Shown here one piece after another: positions 44,176 to 53,709 of a stretch of DNA of 64,000 nucleotides. The stretch is taken from assembly GCF_017744015.1 (NCBI RefSeq), contig NZ_JAGHRA010000012.1, forward strand, positions 62,001-126,000, read 5' to 3'. The first letter of the stretch is position 1. Each line of letters begins with the position of its first letter. A model generated the notes under the pieces. It was not told where the DNA came from. It did no database searches and saw nothing but the letters and a program-made list of their open reading frames with translations. Source of the DNA: Paracoccus sp. R12_2 (GTDB lineage Bacteria > Pseudomonadota > Alphaproteobacteria > Rhodobacterales > Rhodobacteraceae). A program made the translations under genes and the position numbers.

Positions 44176-45453
44176 CTAGAAGTTGGCGCTGACCATCAAT
44201 CCGAAATTTTGGCGTTTGTCCTGCGGCTGACGCGACAACGGCGTCGCGGCATAGACCGAGACTGGCGTTTCGCCGATCGTCATCGACAGGGTCAGACCGA
44301 TGCTGCTGCGAATATGGGATGAATCGTCGATGCGACCGTCAAGATCGTCATCCAGATCCCAGACCGAACCGATGTCGACGAAGGCCCCACCGCGCAAGTG
44401 CTGACCCGCGATCTTGCCCAGATCCCGTTGCAACTCTGCGGATGCGATAAGATAGCGATTTCCGCCCAGCATATCGCCTTGGTCGGCAGGCCCGATGCCG
44501 CGAGGTGCGAAACCGCGAAAACTGTCACCGCCGGGAAACAGCCGATCCAGCGCTGTCGTGTCGTTGCCTGAAAGCCCTGCGACCAGACCGGCACCAAGCC
44601 GCAGCATCAGGTCGGTCTGACTGCTTGCCTTCAGTGTCGAGCCAAGCTCGACCCGGCTTTCCGAGACAGGGGAAGCGGTGCCGATGTTCCACAGGAATTG
44701 CTCGACCCGGACGAACCAGCCCGGACGATCCGCCTCTGCATCGCGATAAGTCAGCCCGAAGCGCAGGAAAGGCGCGTCCTGCTGACCGCGATCACGCAGC
44801 AGAAGCCGGCTTGCGGAGGCATTCACGTCGTAAAGGCGATGATCCCGGTAGCCCAGCCCGTATTCGATCCGCAAATGCTGGCGCGGAGTCCACGCCAGAT
44901 AGGCCTCGGCCTGACGGTTGCGAACCGAAAAGGACAAGTCTCGGTAATCCGCATTCTCGCCGGTCAGGTCGATGCCGAAATGCAGTTTCGGCCCGAATGC
45001 CTCGGGGCGATAGAAATTCATATCAAAGCTTTCCACGTCGCGGCTGAAATCGCCGTGAATCGCGGTAAAGCTGTCCGGGATCAGGTTGAACTGCTCGTAG
45101 GACAGGGTGCCGGTCAGGCTGCGGTCATTGACCCAGGAAATTCCCGCATCGATGCGGCCTGGGCGCTGTTCGATTTCAGTGACATCGATGACCAGCGCCC
45201 TACCTTCACCCGAAATCGACACCCTCTCGAAAACGGCCGTGGACATCAGACATTCCTCGACGGCACGCATTTCTGCCTCGTCGATGTAGATACCCTGCAA
45301 TTCGCCGCAAGTCTTGCGGATGTCCTCCTCGGGGATCAGCTCCGCACCGCGGACCGTCACGCGATCATAGACATTGGCCGAGGACCCAGAGGCCGCGCCC
45401 AAGGTGGTGGCAAGAACGAGGATGCAATGATGCAAGGTCTTGTGCGAGATCAT
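44176..45453 (-). CDS. Single-POTRA Omp85-family outer membrane protein
   Basis: A 425-residue outer membrane protein. A signal peptide (ends near SGSSANV) is followed by one POTRA domain (VYDRVTVRGAELIPEEDI to about residue 95) and a long beta barrel. Omp85 features are FPGGDSFRGFAPRGIGP (the loop-6 region), GGNRYLIASAELQRDL and a terminal Phe. It is much smaller than BamA or TamA, nearer to a minimal TpsB-like or patatin-barrel type. It is the last gene of the TolC-ABC-HlyD operon, 24 bases after the HlyD stop, an unusual pairing of Omp85 with type I secretion. Confidence 0.82.
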   Translation of the reverse strand: MISHKTLHHCILVLATTLGAASGSSANVYDRVTVRGAELIPEEDIRKTCGELQGIYIDEAEMRAVEECLMSTAVFERVSISGEGRALVIDVTEIEQRPGRIDAGISWVNDRSLTGTLSYEQFNLIPDSFTAIHGDFSRDVESFDMNFYRPEAFGPKLHFGIDLTGENADYRDLSFSVRNRQAEAYLAWTPRQHLRIEYGLGYRDHRLYDVNASASRLLLRDRGQQDAPFLRFGLTYRDAEADRPGWFVRVEQFLWNIGTASPVSESRVELGSTLKASSQTDLMLRLGAGLVAGLSGNDTTALDRLFPGGDSFRGFAPRGIGPADQGDMLGGNRYLIASAELQRDLGKIAGQHLRGGAFVDIGSVWDLDDDLDGRIDDSSHIRSSIGLTLSMTIGETPVSVYAATPLSRQPQDKRQNFGLMVSANF

Positions 45454-45476
45454 GAGAGATAAGATCGTCCCTTCCG

Positions 45477-46649
45477 CTAACGTAAACGTGCCCGCAAAAG
45501 CGGTCGGCTCAGATAGCTGAGGATGGATTGCTTGCCGCTTTCGATATCGACTTGGGCAACCATGCCCGGTCTTATCGGAAAACGGTCCCCGAACCGTTCG
45601 AGATAGCTTCGTTCGGTGCGGACCATCACCCGATAGTAATCCTGCGGGCCATTCGGCGTATCCTCCTCGACGGTGTCCTCGGAGATCTGGGTCACCTTGC
45701 CGCGAAGATCGCCGTAGACAGAGAAGTCATAAGCTGTGATCTTGACGCTTGCAGGCATCTCGGGCGCAATGAAGGCGACGTCGCGGGGCAGGACACGGGT
45801 TTCGATCAGCAATTCGTCGTCGATCGGCGTGATCTCCATGATCGCCTCTCCCGGTTGGACCACGCCGCCCAGAGTGGTGATCAGGATATCGTTGATGCGC
45901 CCCTCGACCGGTGATCGGACGACAGTGCGGCCCAGCTCCGCCTCTTTCTGCACCAGTTCCTGCTGCAGCGACGACAGTTTTGCACGACGTTCGGCCAAGT
46001 CGCGATACGCGTCCTGAACATAACCGTTCCTCGCTTCGCTGATCTTGCCTTCAAGTTCGGCCAGCTTCTGCTGCAACTGCAGCACGTCGATCCTGCTGAC
46101 CGAGCCAGAGCTTGCCAACGGTCCGGTGATATCAAGCTGCTGCTGAACCGAGCTTCGCTCGCCTTCCAGCGCCTTCAAAGACGCTTCCAGTCGTGTCCGT
46201 CGAGCGTTGAAGAGGCGCAGTTCCGTTTGCTCGGTGGCGGTGGGATTGCCACCGAAATCCAGCGCAGGCTTTTCAAGCACCTCGGCCTCAAGGCGCTCCA
46301 CCTCTGCCTTCAGCGATTCGACCTCGGACTGCGCAGACAGAAAGGCCGCCCGCGACCGGGTTGCGTCGAGATTTGCGATGATCTGCCCTTCCTTGACCAG
46401 ATCGCCTTCGCTGACCAGCAGGTCGGACAGGATGCCACCTTCCAGGCTTTCGATACTTTGCATCCGACGCAAGGGAATGACCCGGCCGTCGCCGCGCGTG
46501 ATCTGGTCGATCTGTGCGAAAGCGCTCCATCCGACCGCGACAGCAACCGTCAGCAGGACGATATGGACCGTCAGTCGCGCGCGCTTAAGGGCCAATCGAC
46601 GATAGCTTCCATCGACATGGCTGGTCTGATGGGCATCTTCGTCGATCAT
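45477..46649 (-). CDS. Type I secretion membrane fusion protein (HlyD/LapC)
   Basis: A 390-residue adaptor: short cytoplasmic N-terminus, one membrane helix near residues 28-45, lipoyl half (RVIPLRRMQSIESLEGGILSDLLVSEGDLV), a long coiled coil (about 95-240), second lipoyl half (TVVRSPVEGRIND) and a C-terminal beta barrel with the family motif RPGMVAQVDIESGKQSILSYL. It links the ABC exporter to TolC in the periplasm. The start overlaps the exporter stop by four bases. Confidence 0.92.
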   Translation of the reverse strand: MIDEDAHQTSHVDGSYRRLALKRARLTVHIVLLTVAVAVGWSAFAQIDQITRGDGRVIPLRRMQSIESLEGGILSDLLVSEGDLVKEGQIIANLDATRSRAAFLSAQSEVESLKAEVERLEAEVLEKPALDFGGNPTATEQTELRLFNARRTRLEASLKALEGERSSVQQQLDITGPLASSGSVSRIDVLQLQQKLAELEGKISEARNGYVQDAYRDLAERRAKLSSLQQELVQKEAELGRTVVRSPVEGRINDILITTLGGVVQPGEAIMEITPIDDELLIETRVLPRDVAFIAPEMPASVKITAYDFSVYGDLRGKVTQISEDTVEEDTPNGPQDYYRVMVRTERSYLERFGDRFPIRPGMVAQVDIESGKQSILSYLSRPLLRARLR

Positions 46650-48799
46650 GTAACGACTTGGACGGGCTTCTTCTGCGCCTTTTCGGCCCTTGCCGCATTC
46701 AGGATTTCCAGCAGGTCTCCGTCCCGCGCGACCCGGCCATCCTTCAAGACGATCGCCCGGCTTGTCAGACCCAACACCTCGCGTTTGTGGGTCGAGATGA
46801 TCGCGGTTCGTCCTTCAAGCCACTGGCGCAGAAATCCGATCACCTTCGCTTCGGTGACGTGATCAAAGGCAGAAGTCGGTTCGTCCAGCAGGACCACCTT
46901 CGGATCCTGCAGGATGACCCGCGCCAGCCCGATCGCCTGCTTCTGCCCACCCGAGACATTCGCATTGCTGTAAATCTGCAGGTCCAGACCCCGCACATGA
47001 CGGCGGACATAGGTGCCAAGTCCGACCGCATCCAGCGCCGCCAGCAGTTCATCATCGCTGTGCAGGCCATGATCCAGCAGCAGGTTGTCCCGAAGCGTTC
47101 CCTGAAAGAGAGCGACATTCTGGGGCAGATATCCGATCTGCCGCCGCCGATCGATGGGGTCGATCTGGCTGAGCGCAAGATCGTCGACCAGGACCATGCC
47201 TTCTTGTGGATCGGTCAGGCCAGCAAGCAGGCGAAGCAGCGTCGATTTCCCCGAACCGTTTCCGCCAAGAAGCGTGATCTTCTCACCTGCCGCGATTTGC
47301 AGTTGTGGAATGTTGACGACCGGAGCGGCATCAGGGTCGTGGCGGAAACGGACATCGTCCAGCCGATAAGCGCCCGCCACAGAAGCAGCCCGAACATAGT
47401 GGCGATCGGACGATCTTTCGACGGGCATTTTCATGATGCCGTCCAGCCCCTCCATCGCGGCGCGGACGTGCTGCCAGCGTGCCAGCAGCCCTGCGATCTG
47501 TCCCATCGGCGCCAGCGTGCGGCTGGAAAGCAACGTGCAGGCAATGAGGCTGCCGACCGTTAACTGACCTGAACTGATCAGATAGACGCCGACAATGATA
47601 ACGCCCGCATAGGCGAATTTCTGGATCGAGGTGACGATCTGGGACATGAGGTTGGTCAGCCCCCGCGTCCTGACCGCGGTCGTCGCCATCGTCGCCGTCA
47701 GCTGCGCATAGGCCCGTTGAAGACGTCCTTCGGCACGGGCCGCCTTGACCGTTTCCAGGTTCGATACCGTTTCCAGCAGCAGCCCGTTCAATGCGGCCGC
47801 CTCGCGGATGTTTTCCCGCGACGCGCGGCCAAGGCGACGTTGCAGGACAAGGCCCGGCACGACGGTCAGCACGACCGCCGCCAGGGTCACCAAGGCCAGC
47901 GGGCCGCCCAGGAAGGCCAGAACGCCAATGAAAATCGCGACAAACGGGATATCGCACAAGGCGGTGACGGTTCCCGATGTAAAGAACTCTCGCACCGTGG
48001 CGAAGTCGCGGACCTGGTTGGCAAAGACGCCGGTCGATTTCGGCTGGTGCGACAAGCGCAGGTTCGACACGCGGTCGAAAAGCTGCGCTGAAAGTCGAAG
48101 GTCGAGATCGCGTCCCGAAACGTCAATCAGCGAGGCACGCATGATCCTCAGCGCGACCTCAAGCAGGATCGCGATGCCAACCCCGCTGGCAAGGATCCAC
48201 AACGTGTCGAAGGCCTTGTTCGGAACGACCCGGTCATAGACCTGCATCGAGAACAGAGCGGTCGCGATCGCCAGAAGATTCGCCACGAAGGATGCGATGA
48301 TCACGTCGCGATAGATGGCCCAGTTGTCCAGGACGGGACCCAAGATCCAGTGCCTTTTATTGTCTCCTGCATCGTCAAGCCGGTCGGAGACGATGTCGAG
48401 AGGCTTCGAGATCAGGATGCGCCCGTCATGTTCTTGCGTCAGCTTCTGGATCGGCCACACGTCGCGACCGCCTGCGGCCTCTGGCAGCAGCAGGCTGGCC
48501 TGGTCGTTTCTTATGGACTCCAGAACAACCGTGCGACCGTCGCGCAGGAAAAGCAGCACCGGCAGGATGTGATCCCCAAGCGATGTGAGGGGCTCGGAGC
48601 TGACACGGCAGCTCATGTTCACCCGCCTCAGCGCCAGCGCGGTATCGCGCACATGCAGCGGTTCACCGTTGGCGCGGGGCAGGCCGTCGGTCAGACGCTC
48701 GGGCGACGCGGCGACACCATGAACGCGGCACAATTCGACAAGACCGAGAGCAAGGTGGTCGGTGGTGCGAGGTTGATCGGGGTCGCTTGTATCGCTCAT
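46646..48799 (-). CDS. Type I secretion ABC exporter (LapB type)
   Basis: A 717-residue exporter. The N-terminal C39-like domain (about 10-130) lacks the catalytic Cys, as in LapB/HlyB, where it only binds substrate. Five or six membrane helices follow, then the ATPase domain with Walker A GGNGSGKST, signature NVSGGQKQAIGLARV and Walker B VVLLDEPTSAFD. The first in-frame codon is a TTG at 48805; ATG 48799 is preferred. The gene is just after the TolC stop. It should export large acidic proteins without signal peptides, such as the repeat proteins at 37838 and 53963 or the RTX hydrolase at 20034. Confidence 0.93.
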   Translation of the reverse strand: MSDTSDPDQPRTTDHLALGLVELCRVHGVAASPERLTDGLPRANGEPLHVRDTALALRRVNMSCRVSSEPLTSLGDHILPVLLFLRDGRTVVLESIRNDQASLLLPEAAGGRDVWPIQKLTQEHDGRILISKPLDIVSDRLDDAGDNKRHWILGPVLDNWAIYRDVIIASFVANLLAIATALFSMQVYDRVVPNKAFDTLWILASGVGIAILLEVALRIMRASLIDVSGRDLDLRLSAQLFDRVSNLRLSHQPKSTGVFANQVRDFATVREFFTSGTVTALCDIPFVAIFIGVLAFLGGPLALVTLAAVVLTVVPGLVLQRRLGRASRENIREAAALNGLLLETVSNLETVKAARAEGRLQRAYAQLTATMATTAVRTRGLTNLMSQIVTSIQKFAYAGVIIVGVYLISSGQLTVGSLIACTLLSSRTLAPMGQIAGLLARWQHVRAAMEGLDGIMKMPVERSSDRHYVRAASVAGAYRLDDVRFRHDPDAAPVVNIPQLQIAAGEKITLLGGNGSGKSTLLRLLAGLTDPQEGMVLVDDLALSQIDPIDRRRQIGYLPQNVALFQGTLRDNLLLDHGLHSDDELLAALDAVGLGTYVRRHVRGLDLQIYSNANVSGGQKQAIGLARVILQDPKVVLLDEPTSAFDHVTEAKVIGFLRQWLEGRTAIISTHKREVLGLTSRAIVLKDGRVARDGDLLEILNAARAEKAQKKPVQVVT

Positions 48800-48801
48800 C
48801 C

Positions 48802-50055
48802 TCAACCGCTCCGGGACCGGGAAAGAATAAGCGTTCCGAGAACGCCCAGGTCGCGGGCGGCCTGATATTCTGCCCGCCGGCGATCATCATAGGTGTCAAT
48901 CGCATCCATCTGCGCGTCATAAAGATCGCGCGCCGTCGTCAGAAGGTCGATCAACTCGCGCTGCCCGGCGATAAACTGTTCTTCGTAAGTGGCTAGAACC
49001 GCGTCGGCCTGCACAAGTTGGTTTCGCTGTGACGTTTCGCTTGCGCGCAGCACGCGAATTCGTTCCATCGCGGTACGCGCGGCATTCGCAAGGTTCCTGC
49101 CGATGGCATCCATGTTTGATCGAGCCGCCGCTGCGTCCAGACGGGCGGCCTGAATCTGGCGGCCCTGAAACGCGCCGGAGTTCAGATCGACGCCCGCTGA
49201 CAGCCCGACGGCCGTGCGGCTGCGCCCGCCGTTCAGCCCGCCCCGGGCCTCTGCCTGCAAGCGAATGGTTGGCAGACGCTTCGCCTTGGCGACGCCGATC
49301 CCGGCCTCGGCTGCCACGGCCTCGGCCCTGGCTCCGACGAAATCCGGCGACATGCGGACCGCCGAAGAAATCGCGTTACCGCTGCCATAGAGACTGGTGA
49401 AGCCAAGGTCCGGCGGCGCAGACACGCCACCAGGAGCGCGGCCCATCAGGAATTGCAGTTGGGCCAGGGCCAATCCGCGATCGCTGCGCAACTGCTGCAG
49501 ACGGTCCTGGGTCCGCCCGACTTCCAGGCCCGCACGCGCAACCTCGCCCCGGTCGCCCAGTCCCGCCTCGGCGCGCTCAGAGGCGTTTGCCGATATACGC
49601 TGGGCGAAATCGAGATAGTCTTGGGTTCGCGCGATCTTGAGGTCCAGCACCTCAACGTCGATGTAATAGTTCGACACGTCCAGCGTCAGTTCCTCAATCG
49701 CCATCTTGAGGTCCGAGACGGCCTTGACGCGCTGTTGCGAGGCACTTGCGATCATGCCTTCCACGCGACCCCAGTCATAGAGGACCTGCGACACGGTCAG
49801 CGTGATGCCGGCGCCATTCGCGTCGACCGAACTGGTATCGGCGGACAGGCTGAATTGGGGATATCGCTCGTCTCTTGCGGCCTCGATATCGACTCCGCGG
49901 CGGGCTACCTGTTGTCTCATCGCAGTGATGCCCGGGTCCCGCTCGGATGCGACCAGCACCGCGTCGGCCAAGCGCGTCTGCGCCTGCAAGGCCCCTGCCG
50001 AGAATGTAGTGACAAGGATCGCTGCAAGCAGGCAATCAAGTCGCACTGCTTTCAC
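48802..50055 (-). CDS. TolC-family outer membrane channel
   Basis: About 417 residues of a TolC/LapE-type protein. A signal peptide (VRLDCLLAAILVTTFSAGAL to QAQ) precedes the two helical hairpin repeats (DARDERYPQFSLSADTSS-like and LPTIRLQAEARGG segments). It forms the outer membrane exit duct. There is no ATG before the signal peptide; GTG at 50055 is proposed, and the frame stays open to a TTG at 50226. It is the first gene of the tolC-lapB-hlyD-omp85 operon. Confidence 0.87.
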   Translation of the reverse strand: MKAVRLDCLLAAILVTTFSAGALQAQTRLADAVLVASERDPGITAMRQQVARRGVDIEAARDERYPQFSLSADTSSVDANGAGITLTVSQVLYDWGRVEGMIASASQQRVKAVSDLKMAIEELTLDVSNYYIDVEVLDLKIARTQDYLDFAQRISANASERAEAGLGDRGEVARAGLEVGRTQDRLQQLRSDRGLALAQLQFLMGRAPGGVSAPPDLGFTSLYGSGNAISSAVRMSPDFVGARAEAVAAEAGIGVAKAKRLPTIRLQAEARGGLNGGRSRTAVGLSAGVDLNSGAFQGRQIQAARLDAAAARSNMDAIGRNLANAARTAMERIRVLRASETSQRNQLVQADAVLATYEEQFIAGQRELIDLLTTARDLYDAQMDAIDTYDDRRRAEYQAARDLGVLGTLILSRSRSG

Positions 50056-50292
50056 GATGGCATTGGCAAATGAAACAGAGGCTCGCTTCGATCGGCCAGA
50101 ATGTCTCGAGGAACCGATCGGTCGTGCGGCCGCCTGTGTTTGACGGCAGTTTAGCGCTTCTCTTGCATATGCTGGCGTCACGAATGCGCGCAAGATCTCT
50201 ATCCGATGCCCCTTTTGCACGATCAAGTTTACATAAACCCGATTGACTGTCCACCGGACCCAGACAAATTAATCATTAGTCAAGGTCTGGAC
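50056..50292 (-). other. Upstream region of the secretion operon
   Basis: About 240 bases with lower GC in the part 50215-50280, probably holding the operon promoter. No recognisable operator; it lacks the CATACTA motif present before the repeat protein genes. Confidence 0.35.
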
Positions 50293-50487
50293 TTATGGCG
50301 AATGGATGACAGCTGCAGCGGGGGCGATGGCTGAGCGGAAGAACTTTGCCGCACGCTGCCAATCCTTGTGCCTGCCGAACATGAACTCGATGCGGTTGAG
50401 CCGCTTGTCTTGCGCTGCTCTCGGGCGGGCATGCAAGCGCATATCCCGTTGTTTTTCCACGCTCCTCGGGTCGTGAATCACGTCCAA
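50293..50487 (-). mobile_element. IS5-family transposase C-terminal remnant
   Basis: The minus-strand frame ends with LNRIEFMFGRHKDWQRAAKF followed by SAIAPAAAVI, the well-known C-terminus of IS5-type DDE transposases (RNRIE-MFG-LKDWR). The catalytic part is gone. It is an insertion sequence remnant beside the malonyl-CoA ligase remnant. Confidence 0.75.
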
Positions 50488-50569
50488 AAGAAGACATCAA
50501 GCGGTCCGAAACCTAATCTGTGTGCCGGCCCGGTGAGTTGATCTCTGGATATCTGCACCTTTCCGCTGC

Positions 50570-51108
50570 CGGGGGGGCGAACTGAAGATCACCCACCCCG
50601 ACACCGGAGAAACCATGCCCCAGGGCGGGGTCGGCGTGATCGAAGTGCGCGGTCCGAATGTATTCAAGGGGTACTGGCAGATGCCGGAAAAAACCGCCGC
50701 CGAACTGCGTGACGACGGGTTCTTCATCACGGGCGACTTGGGCCAGACCGATGCCGACGGCTATGTCAGCATCGTCGGTCGGGGCAAGGACATGATCATT
50801 TCTGGCGGCTACAACATCTACCCCAAGGAAATCGAACTGGTGCTGGACGAGCAGCCCGGCGTGCTGGAAAGCGCCGTTATCGGTGTGGCGCATCCCGATT
50901 TCGGTGAAACCGTACTGGGCATTCTGGTGGCGCAAGACGGGCAGGGCCCTGACACCGATGCGATCATGGAGACGGTCAAGGGGCCGCTCGCGCGCTTCAA
51001 GCATCCGCGCCGGCTGGTGGTGGTCGACAGTCTGCCGCGCAACACCATGGGCAAGGTACAAAAAATGCTCTGCGCGAGGCCTACAAGGATCTGTTTGCAT
51101 CGACCAGA
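50570..51108 (+). pseudogene. Malonyl-CoA ligase (MatB-type) C-terminal remnant with frameshift
   Basis: Coding sequence matches the last 170-180 residues of MatB-like acyl-CoA ligases: GETMPQGGVGVIEVRGPNVF, the A8 hinge region TDADGYVSIVGRGKDMIISG, GYNIYPKEIELVLDEQPGVL and the terminal catalytic-Lys region PRNTMGKVQK. The N-terminal two-thirds with the AMP-binding loop is missing. In addition a run of six A (51060-51065) has lost one base: restoring it gives NALREAYKDLF, the normal end. So it is dead twice over. Confidence 0.85.
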
Positions 51109-51588
51109 TGCCGCCACCTCGCGCCTGGAATGGTCCGGTCCCATGAGGTGGGCCGGCTTCAAATCTCGTGCATGATCGGCTTTCTGGATCATTGTCCGAG
51201 CAGATGGCGGTGCTGATCCGTGTGGCGGTGCGGTCCAGACGGTGGCTTTCGGGGGCTGGCGGCTTATACGCGAGCGATGAATCCGGCAGTATTGTCGCCA
51301 CGCATGATGATGGCCCTGGTCTCGGGTGACCCCGCGCTGCAGCCGCTCCAGCATGAGCGCTCTGGATGCGATCGTTGCGTGCTCGACCGCCGGTCATAGT
51401 GTTCGCAGCAACTAGCACGAGCGTTCCTTCTTGTCAGGTTTGCCGCCGCTGGATGTCGCGCGTCCAGCAGGCACAAACCTTGGACTTCACTGCCTATCGG
51501 CATCGAAATACAAAGGCCCACTCTGAAGCGCTTTGCAAACCTTCGCCATCGCGCACGCGTTCACCTTAAATACTTTAAGCCAAGCTAG
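51109..51588 (+). other. No supportable gene
   Basis: About 480 bases of debris between the MatB remnant and the XRE gene. Frames are short on both strands and no family was recognised. Confidence 0.4.
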
Positions 51589-51607
51589 ATGATATTTGAC
51601 ATATCAT
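51589..51607 (+). promoter_or_regulatory. Palindrome before XRE-SulP genes
   Basis: Perfect 7-base arms ATGATAT / ATATCAT around TTGAC, 45 bases before the XRE-type gene start, in an AT-rich patch that also offers -10-like TATAAC (51621-51626). A likely autoregulatory operator for the small HTH protein. Confidence 0.45.
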
Positions 51608-51651
51608 TATGCATAAATAGTATAACGCTTATCCCATTCTGAATGTGCTTC

Positions 51652-51912
51652 ATGATTACCGGACCTCAGATGCGCGCCGCGCGTACCCTTCTTGGCATCG
51701 ACCAGAAGACCTTGGCTGAATTGGCGGGACTTTCCGTCCCGACGATTCAGCGCATGGAGGCCAGCCACGGCAACGTGCGCGGCGTCGTCGACAGTCTGAC
51801 CAAGGTTGTCGCGGCCCTTGAACTTGCCGGTGTTGAACTGATTGGCGAAGGCGCCGTCAGCACGGTGGGCGGACGTGGCGTGCGACTGAGGGTGCCCCCG
51901 TCAAGACACTGA
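51652..51912 (+). CDS. XRE-family HTH regulator
   Basis: An 86-residue DNA-binding protein: MITGPQMRAARTLLGIDQKT, then LAELAGLSVPTIQRMEASHG, the standard Cro/C1-type helix-turn-helix, then a short dimer tail. A GTG/ATG three codons earlier (51643) is possible. It precedes the SulP transporter gene by 75 bases on the same strand and probably regulates it; the palindrome at 51589 may be its site. Confidence 0.85.
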   Translation: MITGPQMRAARTLLGIDQKTLAELAGLSVPTIQRMEASHGNVRGVVDSLTKVVAALELAGVELIGEGAVSTVGGRGVRLRVPPSRH

Positions 51913-51987
51913 TCCTCAACACGCGACGGCGACCGCCGACACCAGGCCGACGATCCCGCCGCTTCCTTCCCAAAGGTGCGGCCACAG

Positions 51988-53709
51988 ATGAAAGACCAGA
52001 CCACCGGACATATCGACGATCCGAGTTTCGCCGAGCTCTTCACCCCCAAACTGATCACCGTCCTGCGCGAGGGTTATGGGATGACGCAGCTGCGCGCGGA
52101 TGCCATCGCCGGCTTGACCGTTGCAATCGTCGCGTTGCCGCTTTCGATGGCAATCGCCATCGCGTCCGGTGCGACCCCGGCGCAGGGGTTGTATACGGCC
52201 ATCGTCGGCGGTTTCCTTGTGTCGCTGCTGGGCGGATCGCGCTTTCAGATCGGCGGGCCGGCCGGAGCCTTCATCGTGCTCGTCGCCGCCACCGTGACCC
52301 AGCATGGGATGCAGGGGCTGATCCTCGCGACGTTCCTTTCGGGGCTGATGCTTGCGGTCTTGGGGTTCCTGCGCCTCGGCACCTTCATCAAGTTCATTCC
52401 CTTTCCTGTCACGGTGGGGTTCACGGCGGGGGTTGCAGTCATCATCTTCGCCAGTCAGGTCAAGGAATTGTTCGGCCTGACGCTGACCGATGAACCGGGC
52501 GAGCTGCTGGAAAAGATCCCCGCGCTCTGGCAGGCTCGGGACAGCCTGACGCCAGCGGCCCTTGTCGTTTCCGTGGCAACTGTCGCGGTCATCCTTGGGC
52601 TGCGGCGTTGGCGTCCGCACTGGCCGGGCATGCTGATCGCCGTCGCCCTTGCCGCGGTCGCGACCATGTTCCTGTCCTTGCCGGTGCAGACGATCGGCAC
52701 GAAATTCGGCGGGATCCCATCGTCGCTCCCTCAGCCCACCCTGCCGTCTCTCTCGATGGAAGCCATTCTCGCGGTCCTGCCGGCCGCCATCTCCTTCACC
52801 CTGCTGGGGGCCATCGAATCGCTGCTGTCCGCGGTCGTCGCCGATGGCATGACCGGCCGCCGCCACCGCTCGAACTGCGAACTGGTGGCGCAGGGCGCGG
52901 CCAATATCGGGTCGTCGCTGTTCGGCGGCTTCTGCGTGACCGGCACCATCGCGCGGACCGCGACCAATGTCCGCGCCGGGGCGCATGGCCCGGTGGCGGG
53001 CATGCTGCATGCCCTGTTTCTCTTGCTGTTCATGCTCGTCGCGGCACCGCTTGCTTCCTACATCCCATTGGCGGCGCTTGCCGGGGTTCTGGCGGTCGTG
53101 GCCTGGAACATGATCGAAAAACCGGCCATTGCGATCCTGATCCGCTCTGGCTGGGGCGAGGCGACAGTCCTCGGCGCGACGTTCTTCCTGACCATATTTC
53201 GGAACCTGACCGAGGCCATCGTGGTCGGCTTCGCCCTCGGCTCGGTGCTCTTCATTCACCGCATGAGTCGCATGACCGAGATTGCGACGGACGGCGCCTT
53301 TGTCGGTCGCGACGAGGCCGACAGCGTCCACCCGCGCGGCGAGTACCACGAGGAACAGGCCGCGAACCCCGACGTCGTCATCTACAGGATTACCGGTGCA
53401 CTGTTTTTCGGCGCGACGGCCTCGATCGGATCGGTGCTCGACCGCATCCAGGACACGCACAAGGCGCTGATCGTCGATTTTTCCGCCGTTCCATTCCTTG
53501 ACTCGACCGGCGCCAACATGATCGAAGGGCTCGCGCACAAGGCGCAGAAGCAGGGGGTCGCGTTGTGGCTCACCGGCGCCAGCCGCGACATCCAGCGGGT
53601 GTTCGTGACCCATGGCCTGCGGCGTCCCCTGGTTCACCATACCGCCACGGTGAACGAGGCGCTGACACGGGTGCAGAATGGCACCGACGGTGACCAAGAG
53701 GCCGCGTGA
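51988..53709 (+). CDS. SulP-family anion transporter with STAS domain
   Basis: A 573-residue transporter with about 12-14 membrane helices in the SLC26/SulP fold (DAIAGLTVAIVALPLSMAIA, LYTAIVGGFLVSLLGGSRFQ, IGGPAGAFIVLVAATV) and a cytoplasmic STAS domain (about 455-560; ALIVDFSAVPFLDSTGANMI with the usual Ser/Thr). Substrates in the family are sulfate, bicarbonate or dicarboxylates; not resolvable here. The upstream GTG at 51976 is possible, but ATG 51988 is likelier. It forms a pair with the XRE gene. Confidence 0.9.
   Translation: MKDQTTGHIDDPSFAELFTPKLITVLREGYGMTQLRADAIAGLTVAIVALPLSMAIAIASGATPAQGLYTAIVGGFLVSLLGGSRFQIGGPAGAFIVLVAATVTQHGMQGLILATFLSGLMLAVLGFLRLGTFIKFIPFPVTVGFTAGVAVIIFASQVKELFGLTLTDEPGELLEKIPALWQARDSLTPAALVVSVATVAVILGLRRWRPHWPGMLIAVALAAVATMFLSLPVQTIGTKFGGIPSSLPQPTLPSLSMEAILAVLPAAISFTLLGAIESLLSAVVADGMTGRRHRSNCELVAQGAANIGSSLFGGFCVTGTIARTATNVRAGAHGPVAGMLHALFLLLFMLVAAPLASYIPLAALAGVLAVVAWNMIEKPAIAILIRSGWGEATVLGATFFLTIFRNLTEAIVVGFALGSVLFIHRMSRMTEIATDGAFVGRDEADSVHPRGEYHEEQAANPDVVIYRITGALFFGATASIGSVLDRIQDTHKALIVDFSAVPFLDSTGANMIEGLAHKAQKQGVALWLTGASRDIQRVFVTHGLRRPLVHHTATVNEALTRVQNGTDGDQEAA

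Noticed and set aside
48802..50226. TolC start at 50226 (TTG)
   Set aside because: It would put about 57 polar residues before the signal peptide; a start at or near GTG 50055 is more sensible.
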